64,000 nucleotides of DNA from Alnus glutinosa. Taxonomy: Eukaryota > Streptophyta > Magnoliopsida > Fagales > Betulaceae. The translations under genes were made by a program, and so were the position numbers. Where the stretch lies: the NCBI RefSeq assembly GCF_958979055.1, contig NC_084899.1:23875501-23939500 (forward strand), in the 5' to 3' direction. The notes below the pieces were generated by a model that saw only the letters and a program-made list of their open reading frames with translations, searched no databases and was not told where the DNA came from. Below, piece by piece: positions 47,587 to 59,600 of this stretch. Positions within the stretch are counted from its first letter, which is position 1. Each line of letters begins with the position of its first letter.

Positions 47587-49613
47587 AGTGCAGTTTCATT
47601 GTGCCTAAGAGGGCTCATATGGGGACCTGATGTTATGATGTTTAGGCATTTTGCTTCTTTCTTTCGGCTGCTCTAGTTTGTATATATCAGTTTGTTTATT
47701 AGAGGAGTATTGCCAACTCATTGATTTTTTTCTCATCTGGTCTTCTTTTTCGTGTTTTGAAGCATGTTTTTTTCCATACTCTTGGCTCTTTTGGATATGA
47801 TTGGAAAATAGCCAAATAAAGTAATTATTCTAGATAAAGCTACTGTTTGGAATCATAAAGAGGACAGTGGATAAATTATCTTGACCATCTTATTGACATG
47901 GTGGACATCTGATTTTTTGGGAGCTCTAGGAGGGTCAAATAGGGGTGGTTGTCGTTGTTCCTAAGATCATTCAAACACCCTATAAGTGGTCCCTTTCTTA
48001 AATTTATGAATTTTTTTTTTTAAAAAAAAAAAAATCACAAAAAGCTATCCATAGCGGACACTCTTTATAAGTTTATGATTTTTTATTTTTTATTTTTTTA
48101 AAGTTATTTGCAACAAACATAAGAGCTTTTGATGTAACTCTTTTGCATCTACCGGAAAACACTTTGTCTCTGAATGTTCTTGTTATTGCTATGGTTTATG
48201 CGAGGTTTGTTTTGGAGATTTGCGTTCCCTATTTCTAAGGATTATATAAATAATTAGATATACATGTTTCGCATCAATAATCAACTAGTACGTTCGAGGG
48301 AGCCGTGACTTCCAGTGACTATTTTGAGAGGGCCGTGATATCCTAAACACAGTAAACTGTATTATACCAAACAATATTCATCATGAATAATTCATTAATA
48401 ATCCTCATTTAAATTAAGGAGCAATACTGATCAATTACAAAATAACTACTAATCAAAATATGACTCTTAAACTATTTAATAATTGTAAATTAGGACTCTA
48501 ACTCTACTAAGAAAAATCAAAATCAAATTCTTTATTAGAAATTTATTCTTTATTGGACTCTAAATACCAAATAATTATAATTACGTCATACCCCGACCAA
48601 CAATTGTATGGGGTAGAACATATATTTTACATGTTAGCGGATAATTGAAAGGGATCTGAATTCCAACAATTTTCTATCCAAAATAGCTAGCAATCCAGGT
48701 AGTTAAAAATATAAAAAAGTTCTTATTAAATCTACCTGTTCAAACAAGAGAACGGGCAGCCTATAACTTACTTGAGCAGGTGAGCCCATATTAACTCTCT
48801 TATATTTACTGTTTAAATTACTACGGATTCCGACAATAATTTCTAAGAATTTTTATCCAATTGAAAGGAGCTTATAAATCAAAATTCCATTTTGCAAAAT
48901 TTGTAACCGAACGTTTGACGTTTTTACGTGCCATACTTCTCGATACGCAGTTTAATAAATTGTTTTCGATCTCATCATCAACGCATAATGCTTTTGATTA
49001 GAGAGTTAATAACAGACTGAATTAACTAAACTGCAAGAATAACTGAAAGTTTTCGCTGGAAATATTGCCGACACTTTTATTATTATTATTTTTTATAAAT
49101 AAATAAAAATAAATAAATAAAGGATGATTGAGCTTTTGATTCAGTGACCAAGGTATCATCCATGTTCATCAATCTCTTTCAGGGCTGCTTTTTCTGGCTT
49201 GACATTTATAGCTGGCACTTGTCGGTGCTTTTCATTTGATCCCATTTTATTATTAGTCTTCCCTTCTTATCTCTCCTCCTTCCCTTTCACTATTCTGCTT
49301 TGTTTATGCCAGTGCATATATCAATCAGACATTCATGCTATATATAAACTCAGTTTCTTTCAAAGTGCTTGTATTGTTTCAGTTGGTAATTTGTTTCATT
49401 GTTTATGCTCTTGATAGTCAGTTTTCATGCAACTTTATATGTCCTTCTGGGGTTTAATTGATGTAGTTGATGCAATGGAATCGTTCTGAGGCTTGGTGGG
49501 CAAAATTTTATATTGGGTTTTTATTACTCAATCAATCGGATTGTAAAGTTTGGATCTTGAGCTTTTGCATGTTGAGGTCACAGTAGACGGGTGGTTGTTT
49601 CTTCGCAGTGAAG
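47587..49613. other. Interval between SF3B1 and PMT
   Basis: The first ~250 bp is probably the SF3B1 3' untranslated region. 48275-48600 is an LTR-like repeat related to 53605-53990. 48640-48880 matches the dispersed element at 23160-23370. The PMT leader probably lies in about 49150-49613, where CTTCGCAG just before 49609 may be the acceptor of a leader intron. Confidence 0.45.
48275..48600. mobile_element. LTR-like fragment
   Basis: Shares ordered phrases with 53605-53990: GTTCGAGGGA, CTCCA/TTCCAGTG, TTTTGAGAGGG/TTTCGAGTGAG, ACAGTAAA, then AT-rich sequence with GACTCTAA and CTACT words. This looks like an old LTR. No internal retroelement domain is adjacent. Confidence 0.45.
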
Positions 49614-51488
49614 ATGATGAGGGGAAGAGCTCATGGGAACCAAAAGAATCAGTTGGTTATTGCAGTAGTAGTTTTAGTGATCTTCTGCGGTTTTCTTTAC
49701 ATTTATTCTCGAAAAGATGGTTCATCTGCTTTAGCGTATGGCACAAATTCTTTAAGAAAATTTGGTTCTTCTTATTGGGGTGGGGATGATGGTGCTGGCG
49801 AATATGAAATGGATGGTGTTATGCTAAAGAGCATTCCAGTGAGTTTATGCATAGCTGAGCTTATAATTACAGTTTCTTAGTATGTTCTTGTGTAAATTTA
49901 ACTTATACAACTTTGTTTTCTTCTAAATCTCATATTGAAGGTTTGTGATGATCGACTTTCGGAGTTGATTCCTTGCTTAGACAGGAATCTCATATACCAG
50001 ACAAGGTTGAAGCTGGATCTAGCCCTGATGGAACACTACGAGAGACACTGCCCGGTGCCGGAGAGACGCTATAATTGTTTGATTCCTCCTCCACCAGGGT
50101 ACAAGGTGAGAAGTCCTACTCAAGTCTTTTTGGTTAAATGGAATTGAGGGTTGAACACCGCTCGATAAGAAATGTAGACTCAATCATTTAAATTAATATT
50201 TTAACACTTTCCATTGTCGGCTCAAACTCTCCCATATAAAGCCCAACACGTAGAATATTTAACTGAAATAAGAGGTAAATGACGGAGACAATGTTCGAAT
50301 TCAGGACCTTTACTCTAATACCATGTTAAATCATCACTCATCCTAAAAGCTTAAACTGATAGAAAATAATAGACTTAATCTTTTAAATTAATATTCTAAT
50401 ATTGAGGACTTCATACTGTTTGGCATCCAGATAGAGGTAAAAATGCATTACTAGTTTCTGTTGTTCTTTATGGAAACAGATACCAATCAGATGGCCAAGA
50501 AGCAGAGATGAGGTTTGGAAAGCAAATATACCTCATACCCACCTTGCAACTGAGAAGTCTGACCAGAACTGGATGGTCGTCAAAGGTGAAAAGATTGCAT
50601 TTCCTGGAGGAGGAACTCACTTCCACTATGGAGCTGATAAGTACATTGCATCAATTGCTAATGTAAGTCAATTGGTCTTCCACAGTAGGGGGGAAAATAT
50701 CAATCATGTGAAATTTGACTCTTTTTAATGAATAAAGCAATGATCTATTCATGGTTTACACTGGCAGATGCTCAAGTTTCCAAAAAATAATTTAAACAAT
50801 GGGGGGAGGATCCGGACAGTCCTTGATGTTGGTTGTGGAGTTGCCAGTTTTGGAGGATACCTGCTTTCCTCTGACATTATTACAATGTCATTAGCACCAA
50901 ATGATGTTCATCAAAACCAAATCCAGTTTGCCTTAGAGAGAGGAATTCCTGCATATCTTGGGGTTTTAGGGACAAAGAGACTCCCTTACCCAAGTAGATC
51001 TTTTGAATTTGCGCATTGCTCCCGCTGTAGGATTGATTGGCTTCAAAGGGATGGCATCCTTCTCCTTGAGCTGGATAGGTTACTCAGACCAGGAGGCTAT
51101 TTTGCTTACTCATCTCCTGAAGCCTATGCACAGGATGAAGAGGACCTGAGAATATGGAGTGAGATGAGTGCCCTTGTGGAACGCATGTGTTGGAAAATAG
51201 CTTCTAAAATGAACCAAACTGTTATTTGGGTGAAGCCCCAGACTAATGATTGTTACATGGAAAGAAAGTCTGGTACCCTACCTCCCCTCTGCAAATCCGA
51301 TGTTGATCCAGATGCTGTGTGGGATGTGCATATGGAAGCTTGCATCACACCTTACTCTGACCGTTAGTACTGTTACTCCTATTTGTTATTTATGACATAA
51401 TCTCTATGATTTTTCACTTTCAGGACTACTAAAAATGAAAAGTCGGAGCATACTGTTAAGCATTGATCTAAGACCATACATGCACATC

Positions 51489-51525
<37 letters not shown>

Positions 51526-54500
51526 TAGCAACCAAAATGACTTTGAACAATGATGCCTAATCAAAATAGACTGTTAAAGTTATTTCCTAAAACATAAAAA
51601 ACCAAATGAGAGAAGCTATTATAACTTTTGTTGTTATGTATGTTTGTTTCAGGAATTCTTCAATGTATTTGGGGGGATGTATAGGTGTTTCTGATTCCTA
51701 ATGTCTCTGGTTTTAGATTTTATACTGGTTTGCACATATATCTGAAAATGTGAAATCTGAATTCATATGTAGTCACGCTTGATTTTACCTTATTGTCATG
51801 TGTCTATGGTTCTTGGATAAGAGGGAAAACTTGCATTATGACTACGGTTTCGTTTGGTAAAACTTTTTAGGGGGTTTCTTTGGTAAAACTTTTTAGGGAT
51901 TTTTTTTTTTTTTTTGGTGACAAAAAAATGATAAAAAGTAAAAAACTGTCTTAAAAAGTGTGGCCAAACGAGCCCGTAGTCTTCAGAATTAGGATGACTA
52001 TGAATGTCTTCATCTACTTTCTGATATATTGATAATTATTTTTCTGCATTCCTTTCCCTTTAGCACCTTTTTGAGATACTGGGCTACACCTAGATCTGTT
52101 GAGAGGGGGTTGGCTTTGATAAAAGTCTGATTGATCCTAATACTCGCTGAAGTAGGCCACTTAATCAGGGAATTAATTCAAATAATTGAAACTAAGACTA
52201 TAAGAAGTCTGATTGGTCGTAGTTTATCCCGTATAGGAATTGATAACATTTAATAAAAAAATCCTCCATCTGTTTAGAGAACTTGCAAGAGGGAATTATT
52301 ATATGGTCACCATATTTGTTTGCGCAGTACCAGCAGTTAAGACAAGGGAAGGAAGATCCAGTTAGGATAGAGTCATAAAGACAATGTTGTGTGCATCTTA
52401 GCATATGCCAGCATGCCAGACTGAAACTGCTAGCTGTAATACACTGACCTATAATATGCACTAGAATCTCATGGACCAGTTTAGAGTTCAAGTACAATTT
52501 TGATTGATTGATTTTCTTCTGATGCTTACTTAATTGCTGAATTTAGTAAGCTACAGCTCTTCCAAGGTTTAAGGAAGGCCCTTGCTTATATTGGAACATG
52601 TAATACCTAAGCTTCCTTTGCTTGTAGTAAAATTGCTTTATTTTGTTGTACTGCTTTATAGTTTTCCACAATGTCATGAGATTATCATTGGAAGTTGAAA
52701 AAGCGCTAACAGAATATTTTGTTGGTCTGATCAGAAATCCATAGAGCAAGAGGAAGGGGTTTGGCCCCTTGGCCTGCTCGATTAACGACTCCAACTCCCC
52801 GTCTAGCTGATTTTGGCTATTCTGATGAAACGTTTGAAAAGGACACGGTAATTTTTCGCACAATCTCGATCTGTTTTATGTAAAGACAAACACAAATGCA
52901 AGAACCGGGTATATTATTAAATTGATGTGATACAGGAAGTCTGGCAACGAAGAGTTGAAAATTACTGGAATCTTTTGGGCTCGAAGATCGAGTCTGACAC
53001 CCTTAGGAACTTGATGGACATGAAGGCAAACATGGGTTCATTTGCAGCTGCTCTGAAGAACAAGGATGTCTGGGTTATGAATGTGGTGCCAGAAGATGGA
53101 CCTAACACTCTTAAGATAGTGTATGACCGAGGCTTGATTGGCACAGTTCACAACTGGTATGTTTACCAATTTTTTTGAGAAGTTATAATTGACTATGTCT
53201 ATTTGATTTAACCAAGAAACAAGAGACTAGGTTTATTTGCAAAATTATCACATTTTTCTGTATTTAATATTCCATTTGCTTTGGAAAATACTAAAACAAA
53301 ATAAATAAATCATATAAGTTTAAGATTATGAATCATTATTTTCTTGGTGGTCTTTAATTAGGACTGTCACTTTTTGATACGACCTGCGAAATTGACACGG
53401 ACCCAATACAAAATTAGCGAGTTAGGATTGAAGTGTCTGACTGGTTTAATTAAATGATCGGGTTAGTGTTAACCTATATAATCTTATACGCATGCCTTGA
53501 TATGACCCGAACTCGACACACGAAGACCAATTGACATTCCTACTTCAGTGTAAAAAAGACAGCATTTAGATGATGCGAACAAATTAATACGAAACACAGA
53601 AAATGATAGATTGGCTTGTTCGAGGGAACTGTAATCTCCAATGGTTGTTTCGAGTGAGCTATGAACTTCTAAAAAATACAGTAAAATGTATTTCACTTAA
53701 CAATAATCAACTTATTATTTCATTGTTTGCTTTCTTAAATAAACAAATAGGCTAGGAAAACTAAAGTAGGAGTGTAATTCTATTCTAGATAGAATTGCAC
53801 TACTTCTATCATTCAACTAGAATCCTACTACTCTTCTAAGAGAGCTTTAATTGAAACTAATCACTACTAATTTTTTCTTGATAGAAGAAATAAGACTCTT
53901 ATTCAACTACTACTCCTATTAGATATATCTACAACTTAGATATATCTCTTACTTAGATATAGATGTAATCCTTACAGATTAGGATCACATCATTAGACTT
54001 CTATTCAGTTCTATGGGAAAAATGAATGTACTCTTATTACAATTTTAGAGAGCTTTCCACCACACATAGTTATCTACCATTTGTGCAAATGCCATAATTA
54101 TCTCAGGCTTGCTTCACTGAGGGGAAACAACGGAACCTTTCCTAGAGAGAGCTAGATTGACTTTGGCATTGCAGAGGATATAGCAGCCATACTAGACATG
54201 ATTACAAATTTCATGCCTTCTTGTATTGTACTTAATACTGATAGGCCTTCTTTGGGTGCAAATGCAGGTGTGAAGCCTTCTCAACCTACCCACGAACTTA
54301 TGATCTACTTCATGCTTGGACCATCTTCTCTGATATTCAAAGGAAAGGCTGCAGTGCTGAGGACCTATTGATCGAGATGGACCGGATACTTAGGCCTAAA
54401 GGTTTCATCATTGTCCGCGACAAACGATCGGTTGTGGAGTTCATAAAGAATTATCTCCAGATGTTACACTGGGAGACAGTGGCTACAGCTGATGCAGTCC

Positions 54501-54589
54501 AAGACTCCGAGCAAGACGGGGATGATACAGTGCTCATTGTCCAAAAGAAGATCTGGCTTACAAGTGAGAGCCTCAGGGAGTTGGAATAA
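49614..54589 (+). CDS. Putative Golgi methyltransferase, PMT8/PMT3-like
   Basis: Spliced exons 49614-49838, 49941-50105, 50480-50662, 50768-51362, 52735-52847, 52936-53156, 54268-54589 give 607 residues. The start MMRGRAHG matches Arabidopsis PMT8-type proteins, with a single signal-anchor helix at ~12-30 (LVIAVVVLVIFCGFLYIY), as expected for a type II Golgi protein. The QUA2/TSD2 family (DUF248) methyltransferase domain follows: CLDRN, HCPVPERR, GGGTHFHYGADKYI, SAM motif TVLDVGCGVASFGGYLL, SLAPNDVHQNQIQFALERG, HCSRCRIDW, LLRPGGYFAYSSPEAYAQ, then the second half MDMKANMGSFAAAL, and WLTSES near the C terminus. Family members are thought to methyl-esterify pectin-type polysaccharides in the Golgi; the substrate of this one is inferred. 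No frame breaks. Confidence 0.94.
50173..50402 (-). mobile_element. TRIM-like element, same family as 5829-6270
   Basis: Lies in PMT intron 2. A complete terminal repeat (50324-50402, starting TGTTAAATCATCACTCATCC) is preceded by CTCTAATACCA, the reverse complement of a Met-tRNA primer-binding site (TGGTATTAGAG). The other terminal repeat is truncated (about 50173-50206). Confidence 0.55.
51842..51979. mobile_element. MITE-like element in PMT intron 4
   Basis: The ends CTACGGTTTCGTTTGG and CCAAACGAGCCCGTAG form a 16-bp imperfect terminal inverted repeat. Inside, TTTGGTAAAACTTTTTAGGG is directly duplicated. Non-coding, hAT-like by end sequence. Confidence 0.6.
53605..53990. mobile_element. 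LTR-like fragment in PMT intron 6
   Basis: Diverged copy of the repeat at 48275-48600 in the same orientation, with conserved phrases GTTCGAGGGAACTGTAATCT and TACAGTAAAATGTA. A separate repeat at about 53360-53520 (GATACGACC, GACCCGAACTCGACAC) recurs at about 56090-56300. Confidence 0.45.
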
Positions 54590-55531
54590 CATGAAACACT
54601 ACTGGCTTCCAGTCTCCTGCTTGTTAGCACACAAAGTGGAAAAAGATTTAGAATTACGTCCAATTATATTTGCTCAAGAGAATAAAAGAACGTTAGCAAT
54701 AGAAACTAGAGGTGCACCTACTCCCAATAATGCCTTATAGATGAAAGATACCGGCTTTGTATTTATAGGCTAGGTCATGTACCTCAATTAAAAACTTTTC
54801 GTTAATTATTTCTCCTATAAAGGAATAAAAATCAATTCCAATTATAATTTTACAAATAATTTACTGTTTAGAATAAATTACGGAACACCTTAATTTGTAT
54901 CTAATTAAACCGTATACAAATTTACGCTCAATATAAGGAAAGGAGGAAGCACGGACCATTTATACTTTTTCAAATTTTATGCTTTCCGTCATCCTTCACA
55001 AACACCATCTAACTTAAGCATCAAAGTAGTCATCTACTGGCCCGCCCGACAAGTTCTTTTGCTTACCTTCATCTCTGTTGCAGGTATTTTTGGCCGAAGT
55101 GTCGGTGTGCGGTCAACTGTATCAACAACCTCAATATTCAATCATTTCTTCCAATTATTTGTTACCTTTTATATGTGGCCTAAACCATTGTTTGTGTTTC
55201 ATTCTCGTGAGAGCTGATTTTGGGTGAGCTACCCTGCACTATCTAGCTATGGTTACATCCAATTTATCCATTTGTAAAATCAGTTCTTGAAAATAAGTTA
55301 AATTAAACGAATAGCTTTTCATTTGATGCAAAAACTAACCATATGGTAAATTCAAAGTATGTTCATGAAAAATAGACCTACCAACCTAATGTAACTCCCT
55401 ATCATAATTTATCATATGACCAAAAATAATGATGATAATAATATTAATACTAACTAAATAATTGATTGTCCATTCTTAATCCTTTGTTACGATTTTGTTG
55501 TACCAATATATAATTAACTCTCAAAATCAGC

Positions 55532-55634
55532 CGGAGATCACGCCTCATGAAGCGGAGGTAACTAGTTCGAATCCCCCTTCTCCCCTCCCTCTCTTGTGTA
55601 GACATGTCAAAAAAAAAAAAAAAAAAAAAAAAAA
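55532..55634 (+). mobile_element. tRNA-derived SINE copy, 5'-truncated
   Basis: A 13-bp direct repeat, TCTCAAAATCAGC (55519-55531 and 55635-55647), flanks a ~77-bp body ending in a 26-A tail. The body carries a B-box-like AGTTCGAATCC and the ending CTTGTGTAGACATGTC. No A box is present, so the copy is short at its 5' end. Confidence 0.8.
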
Positions 55635-56433
55635 TCTCAAAATCAGCAAGGACAATCAATGCATCTACTTAAAACCTTAAATTACCCTCCCCCCTAAAAA
55701 AAAGTCTTATGTATTAGAAAAAAAAAAAAAAAAAAAAAGAAGAAGAAGAAAGAAGAAGAAGAAAGAAAGAAACAAGGAAATTATTACAAATAAAATAAAT
55801 ATTTTTATGATGAAGTTTCTTTTAAAAATTAATTTTAATAAAAAATCCCTAATTCAGCTTATTAAATTAACATTTATTTTAGAGTATGTGATTTTTATGT
55901 GCACTATTAACATATGGCATGTATTTTAAAAATGTTTGTCAGAATTACGAGCAACAACAAACTTATATCAACTTAATAAACTAAACTCAAAGAAATCCTA
56001 ATTTGAAAGATAAATTTGTCTTTTTTTTTTTCTTTTTTTTTCTTTTCAATTTTTAGCAAAATTTTTATAAAATCTCAATTATATTTAGGGCTGACAATTT
56101 TTTGAAACGATCCGCAAACCTGATACGAAATTAGTGAGTTAGGAATGATGGGTCAAATCTGTTTAATTAAATAAGTCGATTTAGAGTTTATCTATATAAT
56201 CTTATATCTATGTTTCGACACGACCGGAACTCGACATGGTTAATTTAAAGCTAATAACTTTTTATATGAACCACATACTCGACACAAATTTAACACGAAA
56301 TTATCGAGTTAGAATTGAAAATTTTAACCTATTTAATTAAAAAATCAGATTGGAGCTAACTTATATAAATTATAATTTTCTACTCATATTTTAACACGCT
56401 TTAAAACCAACATGCTAGCACAAATGATCAAAT

Positions 56434-56479
56434 CTCCCACATCGGAAGAAAAAAATGATCGTAAACATTAAAATATAAA
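56434..56479 (+). promoter_or_regulatory. USE-like and TATA motif pair upstream of STK19-like gene
   Basis: CTCCCACATCG (56434-56444) matches the plant snRNA upstream sequence element, with TATAAA at 56474-56479, 29 bases downstream. No snRNA sequence follows; the STK19-like start codon is 130 bases beyond. It may be the core promoter of that gene or a chance match. Confidence 0.3.
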
Positions 56480-56608
56480 GAAATGCAAAAAAGTAACGAT
56501 TTTAAAACATTAAAGAATTAATTTTAAATTTAAACTTTCAGATATTCCAATTGCTACCAAATTTTCTGGTTTGAGACTTCGAGACTTCGAGTATCAGCAG
56601 AGAACGCG

Positions 56609-59600
56609 ATGGAGAATATCCCAGAACCTTCATCCAAAGGAAAGAAACGCCAGCGAGACCAAGAGGATTCCGAACTCCAAAGCAACGATCTCGATCAAAC
56701 TCTATCGCTAGGTAGATACTCTTCTTTTTTTTTTTCTTTTTTTTTTTTAATTATTATTATTATTTTTATAAAAGCTTAAATTTGATTATTTTCATTTTCC
56801 TTGAGCGATTAATGCAGAGGGAAATCTTACATTTAGCGACACACTGGTGGCGCTTCGCATAATGCGAGCTCAGTTCCCGCGCATTCAGAAGGTTAGGTTT
56901 CATCGCATTCTGCCAAAAATATATATATATTTTTTGGTTTCAGATTTGGTCTCACACATTTCAAATTTTAATATCGTGGATTAGTAATTAATGACTCTTT
57001 CTAGCTTGAAATTCAGAGTTTAGTTTATTGATCTTGAACTGTAATTATTTTGCAACGGGGAGAGTTGATTATTCACCTGATTTTCATGCCTGTAACACCA
57101 GTCAAATTAACCTTTTAGTGTCTGTGCGCACGTGTGCGCGTGCGTGTTTTAGATTAATGTTAGAATATTTTTATTTAAATGATTAAGTCCACCATTTCTA
57201 ATTAGCTTAAATTTTTAGGATAAATAATAATATCGGAGTAAATGTCATAAGTATGAACCCTGACTCAATAGTTTACCCTTTTCAATTATTCCACTTGTTA
57301 GGTCTTACTTGTTAAGAGGGAGTTTGAACTCATACGTGAAGAAGTGTTAGAATATTAATTTAAATGATTAAGTCCATTATTTCTTTTTAACTTTAGTTTT
57401 TGGGATAAGTGGTAATTTAACAATTATGATATTTGATTTTTTGAATTGTTAAAACTATTGGCAACTGATCAATATCTGGATATAGGATGAGTTGGGGCAC
57501 AAATCATAATTTTGATAAAGTCCATTAAGCTTTACTCTTCCACAAAAAGCATATTAAGGGAAGAGGTTTGCTCAAGGCTTATAAAGCCCACAACCCAAGT
57601 ATACCTTGGCAATGTGAGACTCTTAACACGTCTCCTCACGCGTGGCACTATTGTTCAAACACGTGTACAACGGAAGGGAATGCCCAACATTGTCCAAGGT
57701 CCTAAAGCTCTAATATCATGATAAAGTTCATTAAGCCTTACTTTTCCACAAAAGGCATCTTAAGGGAAGAGGTTTGTTCAAAGCTTAAAAGCTCACAATC
57801 CAAGTATACCTTGGCAATGTGAGACTCTTAACAGATCTGATGGTTGCTTTGAAAAATGGCGAGTTGTACCAAATGTTAACGAGTCGTGTACATGCGTAAT
57901 GATAACTAGTTTCTTCCTAGTATCTGATATTCATATGTCACATACATGCACACGCACACTCACACGGATACAATAATGTCTCGGCTTAAGCTATCTTATT
58001 AGCATTGTGTTGCTGTGGGGTGCACGTATATGCTTCGCGTGGCTAAGCATTGGGTAGTTGGATCTCAGCTGCATCCGATTTTGATTAAGCTCAAGCCAAG
58101 GTCAAGCTACTTACAAATCAACTACCCTATTCCAGCTTTGATTTCCTTTTGTTTGACTGACTTCTAGCTTGTTCAAGATCCAAACTCAGCTAGGTTTGTT
58201 ACCCTAGTCCAGGCTTATGCTACTACGGAATCTTATGCTAACAAGACATACTCCGAAGTCGTAAGAGCTATGCTGCTTTTCATTATCCCTCACTGGCTTA
58301 AATTTGTTTGTTACTTCTTAAATAAGTTTGTATAAGTTTTTCAAGTGGTTGTAACTTTACAATTGCATCATGCCAACCTCAACTTTATGAGTGTGGTTCA
58401 GTGGGGCATGTGTTTGTCAAGCTTATCTTGTTAAGCTGATGGATTGAGCTTGTGACTTTAGTTTGACTTTGGCTTAATTAATTAGTGAACAAATCTTTGC
58501 AAGCTTCTTAATTGCTGAATGAAGCTGTTCACAAGCAACTCAGGTCACTGAACATCGAGTGGCTCTGGTTATTGAACATCCACAGTATGTGGAATTTTTA
58601 GTACTTAATATTGTATGAGGTAATGTTTATTTATTTCATTTTAAATCCTTAAATTGTTTTAAATTAATGCATGTTTTCAGGTATCAATTCAGCCCTTTGT
58701 TTTAAGGTCACAATTGTACAGCAGTGTAGAGGACAGAACACAAGTGGATAGGGATTTAGAGGTCTGGTTTTTAACCTACTTTTAAAGAATTCTCTTGACT
58801 CCAATATTTGGTACCCCAGTCTCTAGCAATTCTGATTCAGTTGGATTTTTATTCATTTATGATCCTTCTTCCCTCTTCCCTCTTAAACATAGTAGTATGA
58901 ATATGGAGAAAAGGTATCAAATTGGTGAAGTTTTTCTTCTAAAACAAAAAACCATATGCATACCATGTATAATGATTGGAAAAACAAATTTGAGTATACC
59001 TTGTAATTCCTTCGTTTTTGGGCTATGTATTTTCAAATTTTAATTTTAAATAAATAAAGAAAAATGAAGAAGTAAAAGGAACAATAAAGGAAAGAAAAAA
59101 ATCAGAATGAAGAGATAAACACATCACATGCTGTGCATCTAATTAAAAATGATTTGATTTTTCAAATTGGTTTTCACACATGCGGAATTACTTATTTAGT
59201 TTAGAATTTCCTTGACTATTGATGTTTGTTGGGTTTTCACTCCATGGTTGTTTAATTCTTTTTTGATTTTTTTTTAAATGATTGATATAGGCTGTGGTGT
59301 TTTTTTTTTTTTTTTTTGGTGCAGTCACTAAGAAGAGAGAAAATAGTGCGCATTTTCAAATTAAATACTGGACAAGATGATCATGCTATAATGTTTTTGG
59401 ATGACTATCTAAACCAGGTTGGTTGCATTTGAGTAATTTCACAGTATAGAATGATAGAAGGTCAGTTTTTTCTTGGAAGCACATCCAATGCTGTAATTTA
59501 ATATGAAAATGAAATGGAAGTTCTTCTGCACATATCCTGGGTGTGTGTGTGGTGGTGAAGTTCTGGACATTGTCATTTTTGTGACTAAGGTGTGCTTGGT

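Larger units (their letters stand above)
54590..56500. other. Interval between PMT and STK19-like gene
   Basis: No gene seen. Contains the SINE at 55532-55634, a poly-A/AGA tract (55715-55770), the dispersed repeat at about 56090-56300, and a possible promoter motif pair near 56434-56479. The first ~250 bp may be PMT 3' untranslated sequence. Confidence 0.45.

Noticed and set aside
55540-55590. Possible tRNA gene because of the B-box-like AGTTCGAATCC
   Set aside because: No A box, acceptor stem or anticodon arm; the poly-A tail and flanking duplication identify a SINE.
56434-56600. U-snRNA gene suggested by the USE motif
   Set aside because: No snRNA sequence, Sm site or 3' box downstream; an mRNA gene follows.
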